Shown piece by piece: positions 33,825 to 46,232 of a DNA stretch of 64,000 nt. Positions within the stretch are counted from its first letter, which is position 1. The number at the start of each line of letters is the position of its first letter. The notes beneath the pieces were generated by a model. The model ran no database searches. It saw nothing but the letters and a program-made list of their open reading frames with translations, and was not told the origin of the DNA. Origin of the DNA: Craterostigma plantagineum (Eukaryota > Streptophyta > Magnoliopsida > Lamiales > Linderniaceae); contig JAPQWV010000409.1 of the NCBI GenBank assembly GCA_027422505.1, forward strand, positions 186,001-250,000. Direction: 5' to 3'. A program made the position numbers and the translations under genes.

Positions 33825-34612
33825 TGCTCAGTTTCTTTCCGACTTGTTGTAAAAAGGTTTCACTTTGTCCAAACACACTGTAATTTTTCAGGAGAATCCA
33901 GACGTTAGAGGAGATGATGAAGGATTCATACATTACGTCGAGTCCCGTAACTGTTGTTCATGATTCTGCGATCGCATAGCAGAAGAAACCAACCCAAGCA
34001 TTAAATCAAGGAAGCTAAAACCTCAGCCATGTGCGAATTGATGAAAAGAATGCCCAGTTCGTTTCAAAATTCATTACCATTACACACGAAGCCAATGCTT
34101 AGAATGAATAACCTCTACGATCGATCGAGATACCGACACAAGGAAATGATGGGCCACAATTACAGACGAAATGAGGCGAAAAAGGCCTCATCTTTCGGCT
34201 CACCAGTACAAAAGAATATTTGGGCATCGCGTTAAAAAAATGTATGTATAAATAAAGAAAAGAAGAAAGGCAAAAGCTGATCAGCATCAATCATTGTGCA
34301 AAAACTCCAACGTAAAAAAATCGAGAAGCTTTGTCGGAAAATACCATTGAGATCGAGCTTAAAGCTTGAGAAACGACCTTGGGGAGGACGCGATTCCACG
34401 GTGAAGCAGCTCAAAGGAAATGGACATACGCCTGTAATTTGAGAAAGAAAGAAGATGGGCCTCAGATACTATATATAAACGTCAGCCCATTTCCACACGT
34501 TTTGTTTTGACTGTAAACCCAAGTTAAATGGCCCATTAGGCAGCTAGCTGACAACAAAACGGTGATGCGTCGATTCTGAGTTTGGAGTTTGGACAGAGCG
34601 ATCAATCAAAAG
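33825..34612. promoter_or_regulatory. Divergent promoter of SDHAF1 and PPME1, with site II elements
   Basis: Between about 34455 and 34536 there are three TGGGCC/TGGGCT-type elements (GATGGGCCTC, TCAGCCCATT, ATGGCCCATT), plus TATATATAAA near 34470. Site II elements bind TCP factors and are typical of mitochondrial and translation gene promoters. The segment 34059-34122 inside this region is the apparent template of the filler at 27759-27822. Confidence 0.6.
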
Positions 34613-37252
34613 ATGGAGAACCTTAGCTCGCTTCCTGAAGAGGATCAGCAAAATGGGGAAGAATCCACGGAAGTTCCTTCAGCATTTGATGCCAAACCTA
34701 TTCGTCCACCGTCTCAGTATGTTAATATGAATGATTTGAATGATGTGTCTGGGCTACCGATGACGAATGTTGCCAAGTATGAGGACTAAGGGTTGCTGAA
34801 TATCGGATAGATATAGATATTCTGTATTCTTTTCAGTGATGTTCATTGAAGAATGCCCATTCAACGTTTTTATTCTCTTTGTTCAACTTACAGGACTCCA
34901 TCACAAAAATATTCGCCTATAGAGTGGAAGGGCTTTTTGACGGAGAAAACGATCTAAAAATTGCAGACTCAGAAAATGTAAGATGTCTTCTGTAACTTGA
35001 TGTAACCAGAATTTTGTTTCCTACACTCTTCCTTATTATTTGCTTATCATTACACAGGTTTTCCACGTTTATACAGCTGGGACTGAGGGACCAGTTGTTT
35101 TCTGTCTCCATGGTGGTGGTTATTCAGGGTTTGTTTCTCATGGACGCACTTAGTATCTTGTGTAACGGATTCACTATAGAAGCATATATTTCTTTGACAA
35201 GCGACTTATTATCTAATATCTACAATGTCTTATAATTAGTTGATTCTCCTCAGGCTCTCATTTGCTCTATCAGCAAGTAAAATAAAAGAGAAAGCCCGTG
35301 TTGTAGCCATGGATTTAAGGGGCCATGGAAAATCATACACTGAGAACGACCTTGATCTATCTGTTGAGTTATGAGTTTCTGACTGCACCTGAAGTGGAAG
35401 ATGATGCATTTTATTTCCGCTATATATTAATTAATATATATTTAATTCTAGATTTGACGGTATCACCTGGTTTCTGGGAATTGAAACTTCATATACCAAT
35501 TGCAGACTTTATGTAATGATGTCCTTGCCGTTTTAAAGACAATGTATGGGGACTCCCCACCAGCAATAGTGATGGTCGGGCACAGGTTGGTGTTCTGCCA
35601 TATAATTTTGATGCTATGATTCAAATTACTTGACAATCTCCCTCCTTGGTCCTGCCATTGTAGTTTATCAGCAATTTGTTATACGTCAAAAACTTGTTTG
35701 ATGGGTCACAGTCATGTTATTATTGTCTATTGAAACATTCTTCTAAGTGGTCTAGAGTTTGTTGGACTTTTGAAGTAAGTTTTCTGCATCTTTTTGCACC
35801 TAATAATGACTGAACTTTACCGGCTATTTATAAGATTAACCTCTGTAATATGTGGGTTGTGGGGGTAACAACAGTATGGGAGGTTCAGTTGCTGTTCATG
35901 TTGCTGCAGTGAAGGCAGTATCAAGCTTGGCCGGACTGGTCGTTGTGGATGTTGTTGAGGTTTGTATTGACAATTTTGTATTAATTTGTATTATGACAAC
36001 GTTAGACTAATCGAAAGTGGATACAGGGAACTGCTATGGCCTCATTGATACATATGCAAAAGATTTTATCAAATAGGATGCAACATTTCTCAACCATAGA
36101 AAAAGCGGTAATGATGTTCAGTTCTTGAATTGTTATAATTTCGGTGTGATTTATTCTCACTTGAAGCTTTCATACAGATTGAATGGAGTATCAAGGGTGG
36201 TTCGTTGAGAAATATTGAATCTGCTCGTGTTTCTATTCCTAGCACATTAGCGTATGATGATTCAAGAAAGTGGTTCGTATCGTACAATGGCCATATCTTT
36301 GGTCCACATATGTTCTCCTTATTCCACTTAACAACCTCGACTTCTCCTAAAAGTGCAGTTATACCCATCGAGCTAGGCTTGAAGAAACTGAACAATATTG
36401 GAAAGGCTGGTTCGAATCGTTCTTTTCATTCTAACCTCTTTCCTGATGAGTCATAAAAATAATCTGTAGACTCCCCTCGGATACCTCACAGCACAGATAT
36501 TGATTTATATCCTTTATAAATGACACTAATACAACTACTTGTATTTATCAGGTATGAAGGCCTTTCTGAAAAGTTCTTATCCTGCCCTGTGCCAAAGCTC
36601 TTGCTTTTGGCGGGGACTGATAGATTGGACAGGTTCTCACTCTTGCTTAGTTCTCGCAGTCATGTCTGATTCCCAAGTTCGTAATATACCATTCCTTGAT
36701 CTAAGTATAGTCATCATTGATTATTTTGTACATGCTGCATCATTATATAGCCATAGTTCCAACGTACTAAGGGTTTCTAAGTATGATTGTTCTTGTTTCA
36801 TTTCATAACTTTAGAACTCTGACGATCGGTCAAATGCAAGGGAAGTTCCAAATGGTGGTTGTGAGACACACAGGTCATGCCATACAGGTCTGTTATAAAT
36901 CTAGCCACAAAAACAAATCTTTTACTTATTTATAGACATTTAATCCTCAGATATTTGCTTGTTAAAATTTACAGGAAGACGTACCCGATGAATTCGCTAA
37001 CCTCGTCGTAAATTTTATATCACGCAACAGAATCGGGCCCCATGGTGTTGAGGTCGGTACTCCTATCCCATTTGATGTACACTGAATTAGACGGGACACT
37101 ATTCTTTCTTTGGAGTGATCTTGTTTTTCAATTCACGTTCCTATCATTTAAGGCAAGTGTTTTAAGATTTATATTCCCTTGTTATGAATCCTCGATTGAT
37201 ATATTTCTTGCAGATTCCTGGTATTCGCCGGCCTTCTGTAGCGAAGCCATAA
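34613..37252 (+). CDS. PME1: Protein phosphatase methylesterase 1 (PPME1), with apparent disablements
   Basis: Thirteen exons by homology: 34613..34716, 34894..34977, 35058..35128, 35254..35368, 35506..35585, 35875..35959, 36027..36107, 36178..36269, 36359..36409, 36552..36632, 36815..36887, 36975..37052, 37214..37252. The enzyme removes the methyl ester from the C-terminal Leu of PP2A catalytic subunits. The alpha/beta-hydrolase motifs are intact: FCLHGGGYSG, MDLRGHGKSY, the nucleophile GHSMGGSVAV (split by an intron), LLLAGTDRLDR and the His motif VRHTGHAIQED. Two problems: the T-run at 34934-34938 is one base short for the family frame in exon 2, and the donor after exon 4 reads GAG/TTATGAG instead of GT. 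An alternative donor at 34744/34745 would keep exon 2 open in another frame, and a cryptic GT at 35363 would drop two residues. It may be a real gene with assembly errors or a decaying copy. Confidence 0.82.
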
Positions 37253-37685
37253 GCATAAATAGTCTAAGTCGACGGAGATCGGTGTGAAAGTTAATTTATT
37301 TTAGGATTCAAACCCCTTGAAATCGATTTATTGTATGAATAAAGTTCTTGTGAAATGCTTCAATGCGGACTGGACTTGCACTGTTATACGTTTAGCATTG
37401 TGAGAAATTGATTCGCCCCATGCATACCTTTGCTTTATCTTCAACATAAACATCACAATATCCAACGCTTAAAATATAAAACGCATCTGATGAAGTCTTA
37501 AAAATATTTAAACTAGCATAGCGGTATGCTGCTGCAATGTCATTCAAATATTCTAGCCATGAGTGGCCTAATTAAACAGATGCAACACAACAGTATCGGA
37601 AGTAGGAAAATTAAAACTGTTTTCGAACACCCAAAAATAGAAAGAAAGAAACCAAAACTGCAATTCTTGGACAATTGGACCTCTC
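37253..37685. other. Convergent 3' regions of PPME1 and RPS5
   Basis: No coding sequence recognised beyond the two 3' UTRs. Confidence 0.5.
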
Positions 37686-38926
<1,241 letters not shown>

Positions 38927-39403
38927 GTTTTCTGGCTTCAGAAAGCTATACTCTTCGATTGCTTTCTGCACAACAGAGCACGACAATCAAGTTACCGCGA
39001 GCAGAAGACGAAGATAGGAGCGAAGGATGAATCACTTAAAGCCCTAGCTCAACATTGGATGGGCTCTGTAAATGGGCTCAAAGCCAAATTTACTAATTGG
39101 GCTGTCGGCAAAAATATAAGGCCCAATAACGTTTATCTAAAGCCCATTCAAGCCCAATTCGTGATCCTTTCTACATTAAATATGTATAGTGACACGTCAG
39201 ACTTGTGTGTCTAGGCGGAGTCAGAGAGAGAGAAAAACAGAAATTACTCCGACACCTGAGAGCCACGAGAAAAAGCTTACCAGCCAATCAAGCTTTGGTG
39301 TCTCCGCCCGAGTTTACATTGCTTCTTCATTTCAAGAATGCCCTTTTATTTCTTCTGATCTGGGAAACCCATCTCTCTTTTCAATCTGTTGTTCGCTTTA
39401 ACG
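38927..39403. promoter_or_regulatory. Divergent promoter of RPS5 and the ABHD11-like gene with six site II elements
   Basis: Within about 100 bp there are six copies: TGGGCT at 39060, 39073 and 39098, GGCCCA at 39120, and AGCCCA at 39141 and 39151. This is the classic arrangement of plant cytosolic ribosomal protein promoters, where TCP factors act, and it probably drives both genes. Confidence 0.75.
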
Positions 39404-42312
39404 ATGTCTGTGGTTTCCAATTTTCTGTGCGGCCGCCGTGAAATTGGACCTGCATTTGGATCAGATGGTCGCTACCACTTCAGCTTTTCTTCATCAATGG
39501 ATTCGAGAAAGCTCAAGTTCAATGTCCCGACGCATGCTAGACAGGTTCTGTTCCCTGTCCTTGGATTTTTTGATGAGCTAGACTAGCGTTTGGATGCTTG
39601 CAATGGGCTGGTTCAAAGATGATGTTAATAATTGGATTTCAAAGATGGGAATTTTGCTATTTTCTTTTTAAGAGACTCGTGCTCGTTTGTTTACTAATTA
39701 TGTGTCTCCTTGTTCAGCTTGCCTTACTATTACAATGATTCAATGTGAATAAATAACACTCTTTAATTATTTTGAGCGATTTTTTTTTTTCTTGCATGTC
39801 AATGAAGTATATTCATCTTCTTAGGGGTCACTTGTCTTTTTTGTTCCTATTATGTTTCTTATTTGATTTCCTCAGGTAACTTTAATCACTCTAAAAATCA
39901 CTTGTCCGCTTAAATGTGTCCATGACGATGGTGGATGATAGGCTATCTGATAGACGGGCTATTGTGAAACCTGCAGATATATTGGTAACATGAATGGATA
40001 ATGTTTCTCAGTAAAATCTCGAATTGCATGTTGTTTCATTTTATATCACCATTACCTTCCCTACTTTGCGTTTACATGTTTTGTATCGTGTAGGCTTACG
40101 AACTTGTTCAGGGTGCAGATGTGAGTCCTCTATTTTCTTTCATCTTGTTGGATTTTCCCATCGTATCCGTCTTAGGTCTGAAGTATTTGTTCATAGGTGA
40201 GGTGGAGCTACATCATGGACAAAACTGCACCAGAACCTCCCACTGCTATTCTCTTGCATGGCATTTTAGGTAGCAGGAAAAACTGGGGTAAGTGCTATTC
40301 TTTTGATAGATTGAAGTTATGTTTAAAAAGTCAGTAACCATATCAACTTATGGCATCTAACGAAGAAAAATTGTGTTTTCACAACCTTGCATTTCTCATG
40401 TTAACACTTTGTGGCATGGTTTTCAGGAACCTTTGCTAGGAGACTGGCCAAAGAGTTTCCAAAATGGCAGGTACTTTCAGGCACTATTGTCCTTCCAATA
40501 TCTGAAATGTTAAGTCAAAGGTTTTCATTCATTTCTTATATTTAGGGATCTGTTTTTACTTTGATTGATATATAGTTGAGTGACCTTTTACGATGTCTAA
40601 CGCATACGTGAATTGACATTGTTTACTTTTAAGATGCTTTACCTTACTACTTCATCAACTATATTAAGTTTATGAAATATTTGTCATAGCCGTGACATAA
40701 TTTTTTATGCTCTGATTGTTTCAGTTTCTCCTTGTTGACCTGCGGTGCCATGGTGACTCGGCATCTTTGAATAAGAGAGGGCCTCATACTGTTGCTTCAG
40801 CTGCTCTTGATGTGTTGAAGCTCGTAAGTAGTTAAAGTAGAGCATCCTTCCATATTTAATGATGAGCGACTTGCTCTCGAAGTTTGAAATAGGGTATAAA
40901 ATGATTCTTAACAATAACTTCATTTTGTCTGAATTAGCTTCGTCAGCTGAAGCTCACTCCTCGTGTAGTAGTTGGCCATAGCTTTGGTGGTAAAGGTAAC
41001 TCCCTTCACTGTCAATCGCTCCTCTGAACCAGTTGATTAATTTTCCTGCAATTTCCTGCAGTTGCTTTGAGCATGGTGGATCAGGTTTCAAAACCACTTG
41101 CTCGGCCTGTAAGGGTACGCTTTCATAATCTTTGTGATGTACTTTAATCAACAGGATTTTTTGGCCGAATGCAAGTGTTGGCCAGTCAAACAACCTGTGT
41201 TCAACTTGATGAAGTGTCGTTCAGATTTGCTGTTGAATGTCCTATTGTCTTGAGTTCTTTTCCATCTGTATCACACTGAGTTGAAATTGTTATTCATCGA
41301 GACACTATTCTCTAACATTTTTTAGGTTTGGGTTTTGGATGCTACGCCTGGTAAAGTTCGAGCAGGTGCAGATGGAGATGACCATCCTGCAGAACTGATC
41401 TCTTTCTTGAGTACATTACCGAAAGAGGTAACTAAGGCTTTGTTTGTTTGCAAAATTTAGCTCCTCTGAAACTCTCATCTGAAAACTAATCTATATTCAC
41501 ATTTAATACCTACTCAAATCTCAAATTATTCTTTAAGGAAGGTTTCCTCCAAAGGAGATATCATAGAAGCTCTTGTTCAGCATGGTTTCTCACATGATGT
41601 AGCACAGGTGAACTTTTTTTTTTCCCCGCATTTTGTGGTATGCTATCAAACAAACATATCAAATTATGGAGTTTGGAGAGCCTAATATTCATTTTTTAAC
41701 GTTCCTCCTTCAGTGGGTGGCGACCAATCTTCGGAAAACTGGAATTAATGGAGCTCCACCATCAACCTTCTCATGGGTGTTCAATCTCGAGGGTATCAGA
41801 GAGATGTATCAGTCGTATGAAGACACGAATATGTGGTGGGTTACCTTTTTGCACTTCCCTCCTCCCGTGCACCCTAACAATGCAAAGGGGACTATAACAG
41901 TTCACATATATGTACACAAACACAACACACACACATATATAATGACTTAATCTTGAGAATTCTTGGTAGCGTTGATTCTCAAATGTGAGTTTTGCTATTT
42001 TCTCAGGAAGATTGTGGAGGATGTCCCTGGAGGCGTGCATATTAATTTTCTGAAAGCAGAAAGAAGTTTGCATAGATGGGCCTTAGAAGACATTAAGAGG
42101 ATTCACATCGCCGAGGAGCAAGCACCTGAAGGAGGAGGTGGAGTAGAAATGCATGTCCTAGAAGACGCCGGCCATTGGGTACCTAAACTACCATATATAT
42201 TACGTTGATTTAAAATGATTCTCTGTATACATTATTCTCTCTTCTATAGGTGCATGCTGACAACCCAGATGGGCTCTTTAGAATTCTTTCGTTCTCTTTC
42301 CAAGGATACTAA
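39404..42312 (+). CDS. ABHD11-like alpha/beta hydrolase
   Basis: Exons: 39404..39544, 39876..39984, 40094..40120, 40197..40287, 40427..40470, 40725..40823, 40938..40995, 41062..41114, 41326..41427, 41542..41607, 41714..41835, 42007..42178, 42250..42312. The core resembles human ABHD11 and plant homologues of the Arabidopsis At4g10030 type, probable mitochondrial or plastid serine hydrolases. Motifs: AILLHGILGSRKNWG (oxyanion), FLLVDLRCHGDSA, nucleophile elbow VVGHSFGGKVALSM, VWVLDATPGKVRAGADGDDH and catalytic His in LEDAGHWVHADNP. The join of exon 1 to exon 2 is out of frame by one base. An A-run of five at 39893-39897 would need to be four, or translation starts inside exon 2 at 39922 (MTMVDDRL). 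From there all exons are in phase. Confidence 0.87.
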
Positions 42313-42860
42313 TTTATCCACGCGGAGGCTCATTCACGGTGTTCTTGCCATGGAAGACTAGGAAAAAAAAAAAAAACTCCATTAGATTCAGATGAAATTG
42401 TACCGGTATGTATGTATGTATCAGCGACAGTGACCAAATTTTGAAGAGGTGTGTAGTGTAGATGGAAGATGACATTACATTACATTTTCAGACGCTGTTT
42501 TTTCTTCTATTCTCTGCAATCAGTTATGTTCAAACTTCAAACTATTCGGTTAGTTGATTGTTTGTATGTTATGGAACTTCATTGCCGAGTGTTAACAGAC
42601 CAAAGAAAGAATGAGAAATATGAAAGTCATTGCAGCACAGTGGTGATAATTTGTAATAACAAAAATCAAAATAATAAGCAAAGGGAATATATGTGAGAAG
42701 CAGAGCACGCCTACGTGGCATTCATTATCCTGTCTAAGTATTTTGTGGCCATTCCACTCGTTCGAACTCGAGACACACAGCCAAGCATAGCCTCCTCTCT
42801 TCTGTTCTCCATTGTCATCATCTGTAGCTTTCGATCATTCAGACAACTCAGGGAAAAAAA
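42313..42860. other. Intergenic: ABHD11-like 3' region and PSB33 promoter
   Basis: An A12 run and a TATG repeat lie near 42362-42420. No gene seen. Confidence 0.5.
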
Positions 42861-44007
42861 ATGGCGGCCGTTGCTGAGCTCACCACCAAGAGTAGTATCA
42901 CGGGCGTATTCTTACAGTCAACTTCCCTCCGCCGTGAGTCGCCGTCGAAGCACTCGACAAAGCAGACGCTGTCCAACAATTTTCGTCCTCCATTGTTGAT
43001 AGCCTCTCGCAGAAGGGTCAAGAGCAGAACCCTCGTCACGTGCAAGGCCACCGAGGTATCGCCGCCGTCGTCATCATCGTCCTCGCCTTCGGAAAAAGAA
43101 GACGGCGGAAAGTACAATTGGGTCCCAGTTGTGCCCTTAGGTGCTCTGCCCAAGGGCGAGCGGCGCGTGATTATACAAGACGGCGACACCATACTCCTTT
43201 TGTGGTACAAAAACGACGTTTATGCCATCGAAAATAGGTCACCTGCCGAGGGCGCTTATTCTGAAGGCCTAATCAATGCTAAGCTCACTCAGGTGAGTGT
43301 CATTAACTAACCCTTTCTTCTTCTTTATCGTTGCACTAGGAACTGAAACACTGCTTACTTACTTTCTGTCACTTGACACTGTCATAATAAAAATTGTAAG
43401 AGTAGAATGCGTATGCCATTGGTTCTTTCTTCCCTTGCTTGTTATGTATATATGCTCTGCAACATGTGTCACTTGTTGTAAAAGGATGGATGCATAGTGT
43501 GCCCAACGACTGATAGCACATTCGACCTACGAACTGGTGAGATCAGAGACTGGTATCCCAAGAATCCCGTGCTGAGAGTCCTCACTCCACCGCTAAGAAC
43601 CCTATTCGTATATCCCGTGAAAACTGACGATGAAAATATCTACATAAGCATTGGTGGAAGTGGTCAGCAAGCAGATGCTGCTACAGAGATTGTATTCAGT
43701 GGGAAGGCTCAGCCTGGGTTCACAGCCACTAACGTCAACGTAGACGAGGTAATAAACTCTGCCCTGATCGAAGTCGAGTATCAGAACGAATGAACGATTT
43801 CGACGTGTAATTCTGCAGGTGAGAATGGTGGTCGACGAGAGCACTGGGGGATTCGGTTTCAGTAGGAAGAACGAATTGATAAATGGGAAGGCAGCTGTGA
43901 TCGGTTTCTTGCTGCTGTTGGACTTTGAGCTGCTGACTGGCAAAGGTTTGCTGAAGGGAACTGGTTTCTTGGACTTCATTTACTCTGTTTCCCAAGCATT
44001 GAACTGA
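42861..44007 (+). CDS. PSB33: Photosystem-associated Rieske-like protein PSB33/LIL8, chloroplast
   Basis: Three exons: 42861..43292, 43485..43748, 43819..44007 (294 aa). PSB33 is a thylakoid protein that stabilises photosystem II-LHCII organisation under fluctuating light. A long Ser/Arg/Thr-rich transit peptide (about residues 1-62, SRTLVTCKATEV near the likely cleavage site) precedes a Rieske-like fold (about 85-230; VPLGALPKGERRVIIQDGDTILL, DGCIVCPTTDSTFDL). The second ligand pair of a true Rieske centre is missing: CIVCPTT has Cys but no CxH / CxxH pattern, so no 2Fe-2S cluster is expected, as in known PSB33. The C-terminal segment (AAVIGFLLLLDFELLTGKGLL) is a membrane helix resembling a light-harvesting-like span. 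The ATG at 42861 gives the best transit peptide. Confidence 0.92.
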
Positions 44008-44475
44008 TTCTTGCCTACTACTAAATAATGAGTACGCCCTGAGATTGCTTTCCTTTCATTCCTCAACAGTTATTTGTATATCTGTATAATGTATTGATAC
44101 TCTGAGCATAAGGCACTCTATTCATGTAAAACACAAAACACACTCGCAAGAAACTCTTAAATCAGCCGTAACAATAACAAATAAAAATGGGCTCTTTATG
44201 TTACATTCATTGCAAAGCTATGGGCTCTGTTTTCTGTTTAGTTTCTTGACGATAAATAAATTGCGGATAGCCCCATCTTGAAAGTCTTGTGTCTTGGCCA
44301 AAGCCTATTAAAAGCAGCCGAGGAAGAAAATCGTCTGTGTAGTTTCTTGACACCTAGCTAACACGTGTCCTCATTTCGGCTTAGCTTGAGCAGCAGAGAT
44401 CCGTGTCATCAAATCACCTTGAGATTAAATAACATGATCTAAAGGATCTCCTTTTCAGCCGAATAATGTACGGAC
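44008..44475. other. Intergenic: PSB33 3' region and LEA-like gene promoter
   Basis: Contains ACGTGTC at about 44363, an ABRE-like core (ACGTG) that would fit a stress- or seed-induced downstream gene. No coding sequence. Confidence 0.4.
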
Positions 44476-45119
44476 ATGATGGATTCAACACGAGCAACGA
44501 AGGAGGAGAATGCTGAGGCCGAGAAAGGCGACGCTTCTGCTAGAATGGCCGAGCTGAAGAAGGCTGCGACGTCGGCGGCGAGGAGGGCTACGGATTACTT
44601 CGCCGCTGGTAAGACCGTGGAGCTTGACCAGAAAGCCGTACAAGGCGGTGATATAAACGAGGTAAAGAAAAGAAAGATTCTTTCTTGGACTCTTGCGAGG
44701 TTTATCGGACTATGAATGAATGGTTCTTGGGCAGGTAAAGTATGGAGAAACAGAGCCCATAGCTAAGGAGAAGATGAGGGAATTGAAGCTCGAGGAAGAG
44801 GGTGACTACGATGTGTCGAAGCAGATAGATGATGCAGACAAGGCAACTGCTGCTGACAGGTGAAACTCTTACAATGATTCTTGCTTGACTTGCCAAGTAA
44901 TCCATAGTTAAGGCTAGTATAATAATACTTGGATTCATTGATGATGAAAACAGAGGCTATGCAGCTAAAAGGACCATCTACGGTGCCATGGGAAACTTAA
45001 CTGATGCTGTAACATCCCCATCAGATGGAGGCACGCGCCGCCCAGGAGTACGGCGGACCAAAGAGAGGCGAGAAGACGGACTTGGGAAAGACCTCCGACC
45101 AGTGAGAGAGCTCTCTTAA
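44476..45119 (+). CDS. Small hydrophilic LEA-like protein with a probable C-terminal frameshift
   Basis: Three exons: 44476..44661, 44735..44859, 44954..45119 in the frame as read (158 aa; the ATG at 44479 is also possible). The protein is almost entirely charged and small residues (MAELKKAATSAARRATDYFA, KYGETEPIAKEKMRELKLEEE, KQIDDADKATAADRGYAAK), without signal or membrane segment. This composition is typical of late-embryogenesis-abundant or stress-induced disordered proteins, but I cannot assign a LEA group. After TDAVTSP the frame as written becomes Arg-rich. The +1 frame instead reads QMEARAAQEYGGPKRGEKTDLGK and stops at 45105, with composition like the rest of the protein. One base too many in the C-run at 45016-45019 would explain this. 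Confidence 0.7.
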
Positions 45120-45364
45120 AACTAGTGTGTGGTTTCTTTGCTGTAGATAAAAATTATGTCTGAAATGCATCAGTGCATGTATAGGTAACCTATCCTAATA
45201 AAGGAATCTTTAGTGCTTTATTCAACGTCAAGCAAACAAGGCAGCAAACGAAAAGCACTCGACGCGTATAAACAAATGAGAAATTGACGTTATTATTACA
45301 TTACTACGTCTTATCGTTGACATTTGCATGACTTACTGCCACGCACGTCTGCGAAGTACAGGCC

Positions 45365-45428
<64 letters not shown>

Positions 45429-46232
45429 TCTCAAGAAAACGAAGTGCTTCTTTCTCCTCGACGACGAGAGAGCTGGAAATCTTTCTCTTATTCTCTGTTA
45501 TTACAATAATGGCGTACTCTGTGTGTGAAAACTTGGAAAAAGAAGATGGTGAAATACTGCTTGCACAACTAACTACATACGTTTTCTCCGAGAAAGAACT
45601 ATTTAACTTTATAATTGCATGCATTATCGAAGATCACTGAAAAAGAAGAGGCCACCCGCATTTATAGGTTGATTGCATTGCGAAGAATGTGAGTTACGTT
45701 TTTTTTTTTCTTCTAATTTTCATCTCAAGATTTAAGAAAAATACTTCCTTTTTATATTTTCTTTCCGATTTATATAATCTGTATTCTGTATTGGCTACTG
45801 AGGCGCAAACAAGGCCTTGACCAGAACTCTTGCATAGGCATAGATTCATTCAGTAAATATTTGTATATTCTGTCTTTGTAATAAATCTTCACATGCTTTG
45901 ATGCATGCAAACCTTTTCGTGATTCTGGTTTAGGTTTTCAACATTCTCCATCTTAATTATCTCCACATTGTTAAATCATCTCATCGTTTTCTCTCTTTTT
46001 TTCATTTTCCTGTAAAAATTATTACAACCTCGCTAAATTCCTCTTGTTGAAAGATCATCCTTCATATATCCATTTGTGGGACTGCATATAATTCTCTCTG
46101 TGTTCGACAAAAGAAGAAAGTAAGCAAGAGTTGTTCCTTGGCCCTCATTTACATCAGATTCTGCCATGAGATTGCAGAGGCCAAAGATCGATCATATCTA
46201 ACAATCCAAGTACAAAAATCTTCTGCAAAAGC
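45120..46232. other. Intergenic: LEA-like 3' region and kinase promoter
   Basis: Holds a long GA microsatellite and AT-rich DNA. Apparent open frames across the microsatellite encode only Glu-Arg or Ser-Leu repeats and are not genes. Confidence 0.55.
45369..45424. repeat. (AG)28 microsatellite
   Basis: 56 uninterrupted bases of AG, the longest pure microsatellite in the window. Confidence 0.97.

Noticed and set aside
36405..36430. GGTTCGAATC resembling a tRNA T-arm
   Set aside because: It lies at a PPME1 exon-intron border, and no acceptor or anticodon arms can be formed around it.
45304..45624. Open frames across the AG microsatellite on both strands
   Set aside because: They encode only Glu-Arg or Ser-Leu repeats generated by the simple repeat and have no other coding sign.
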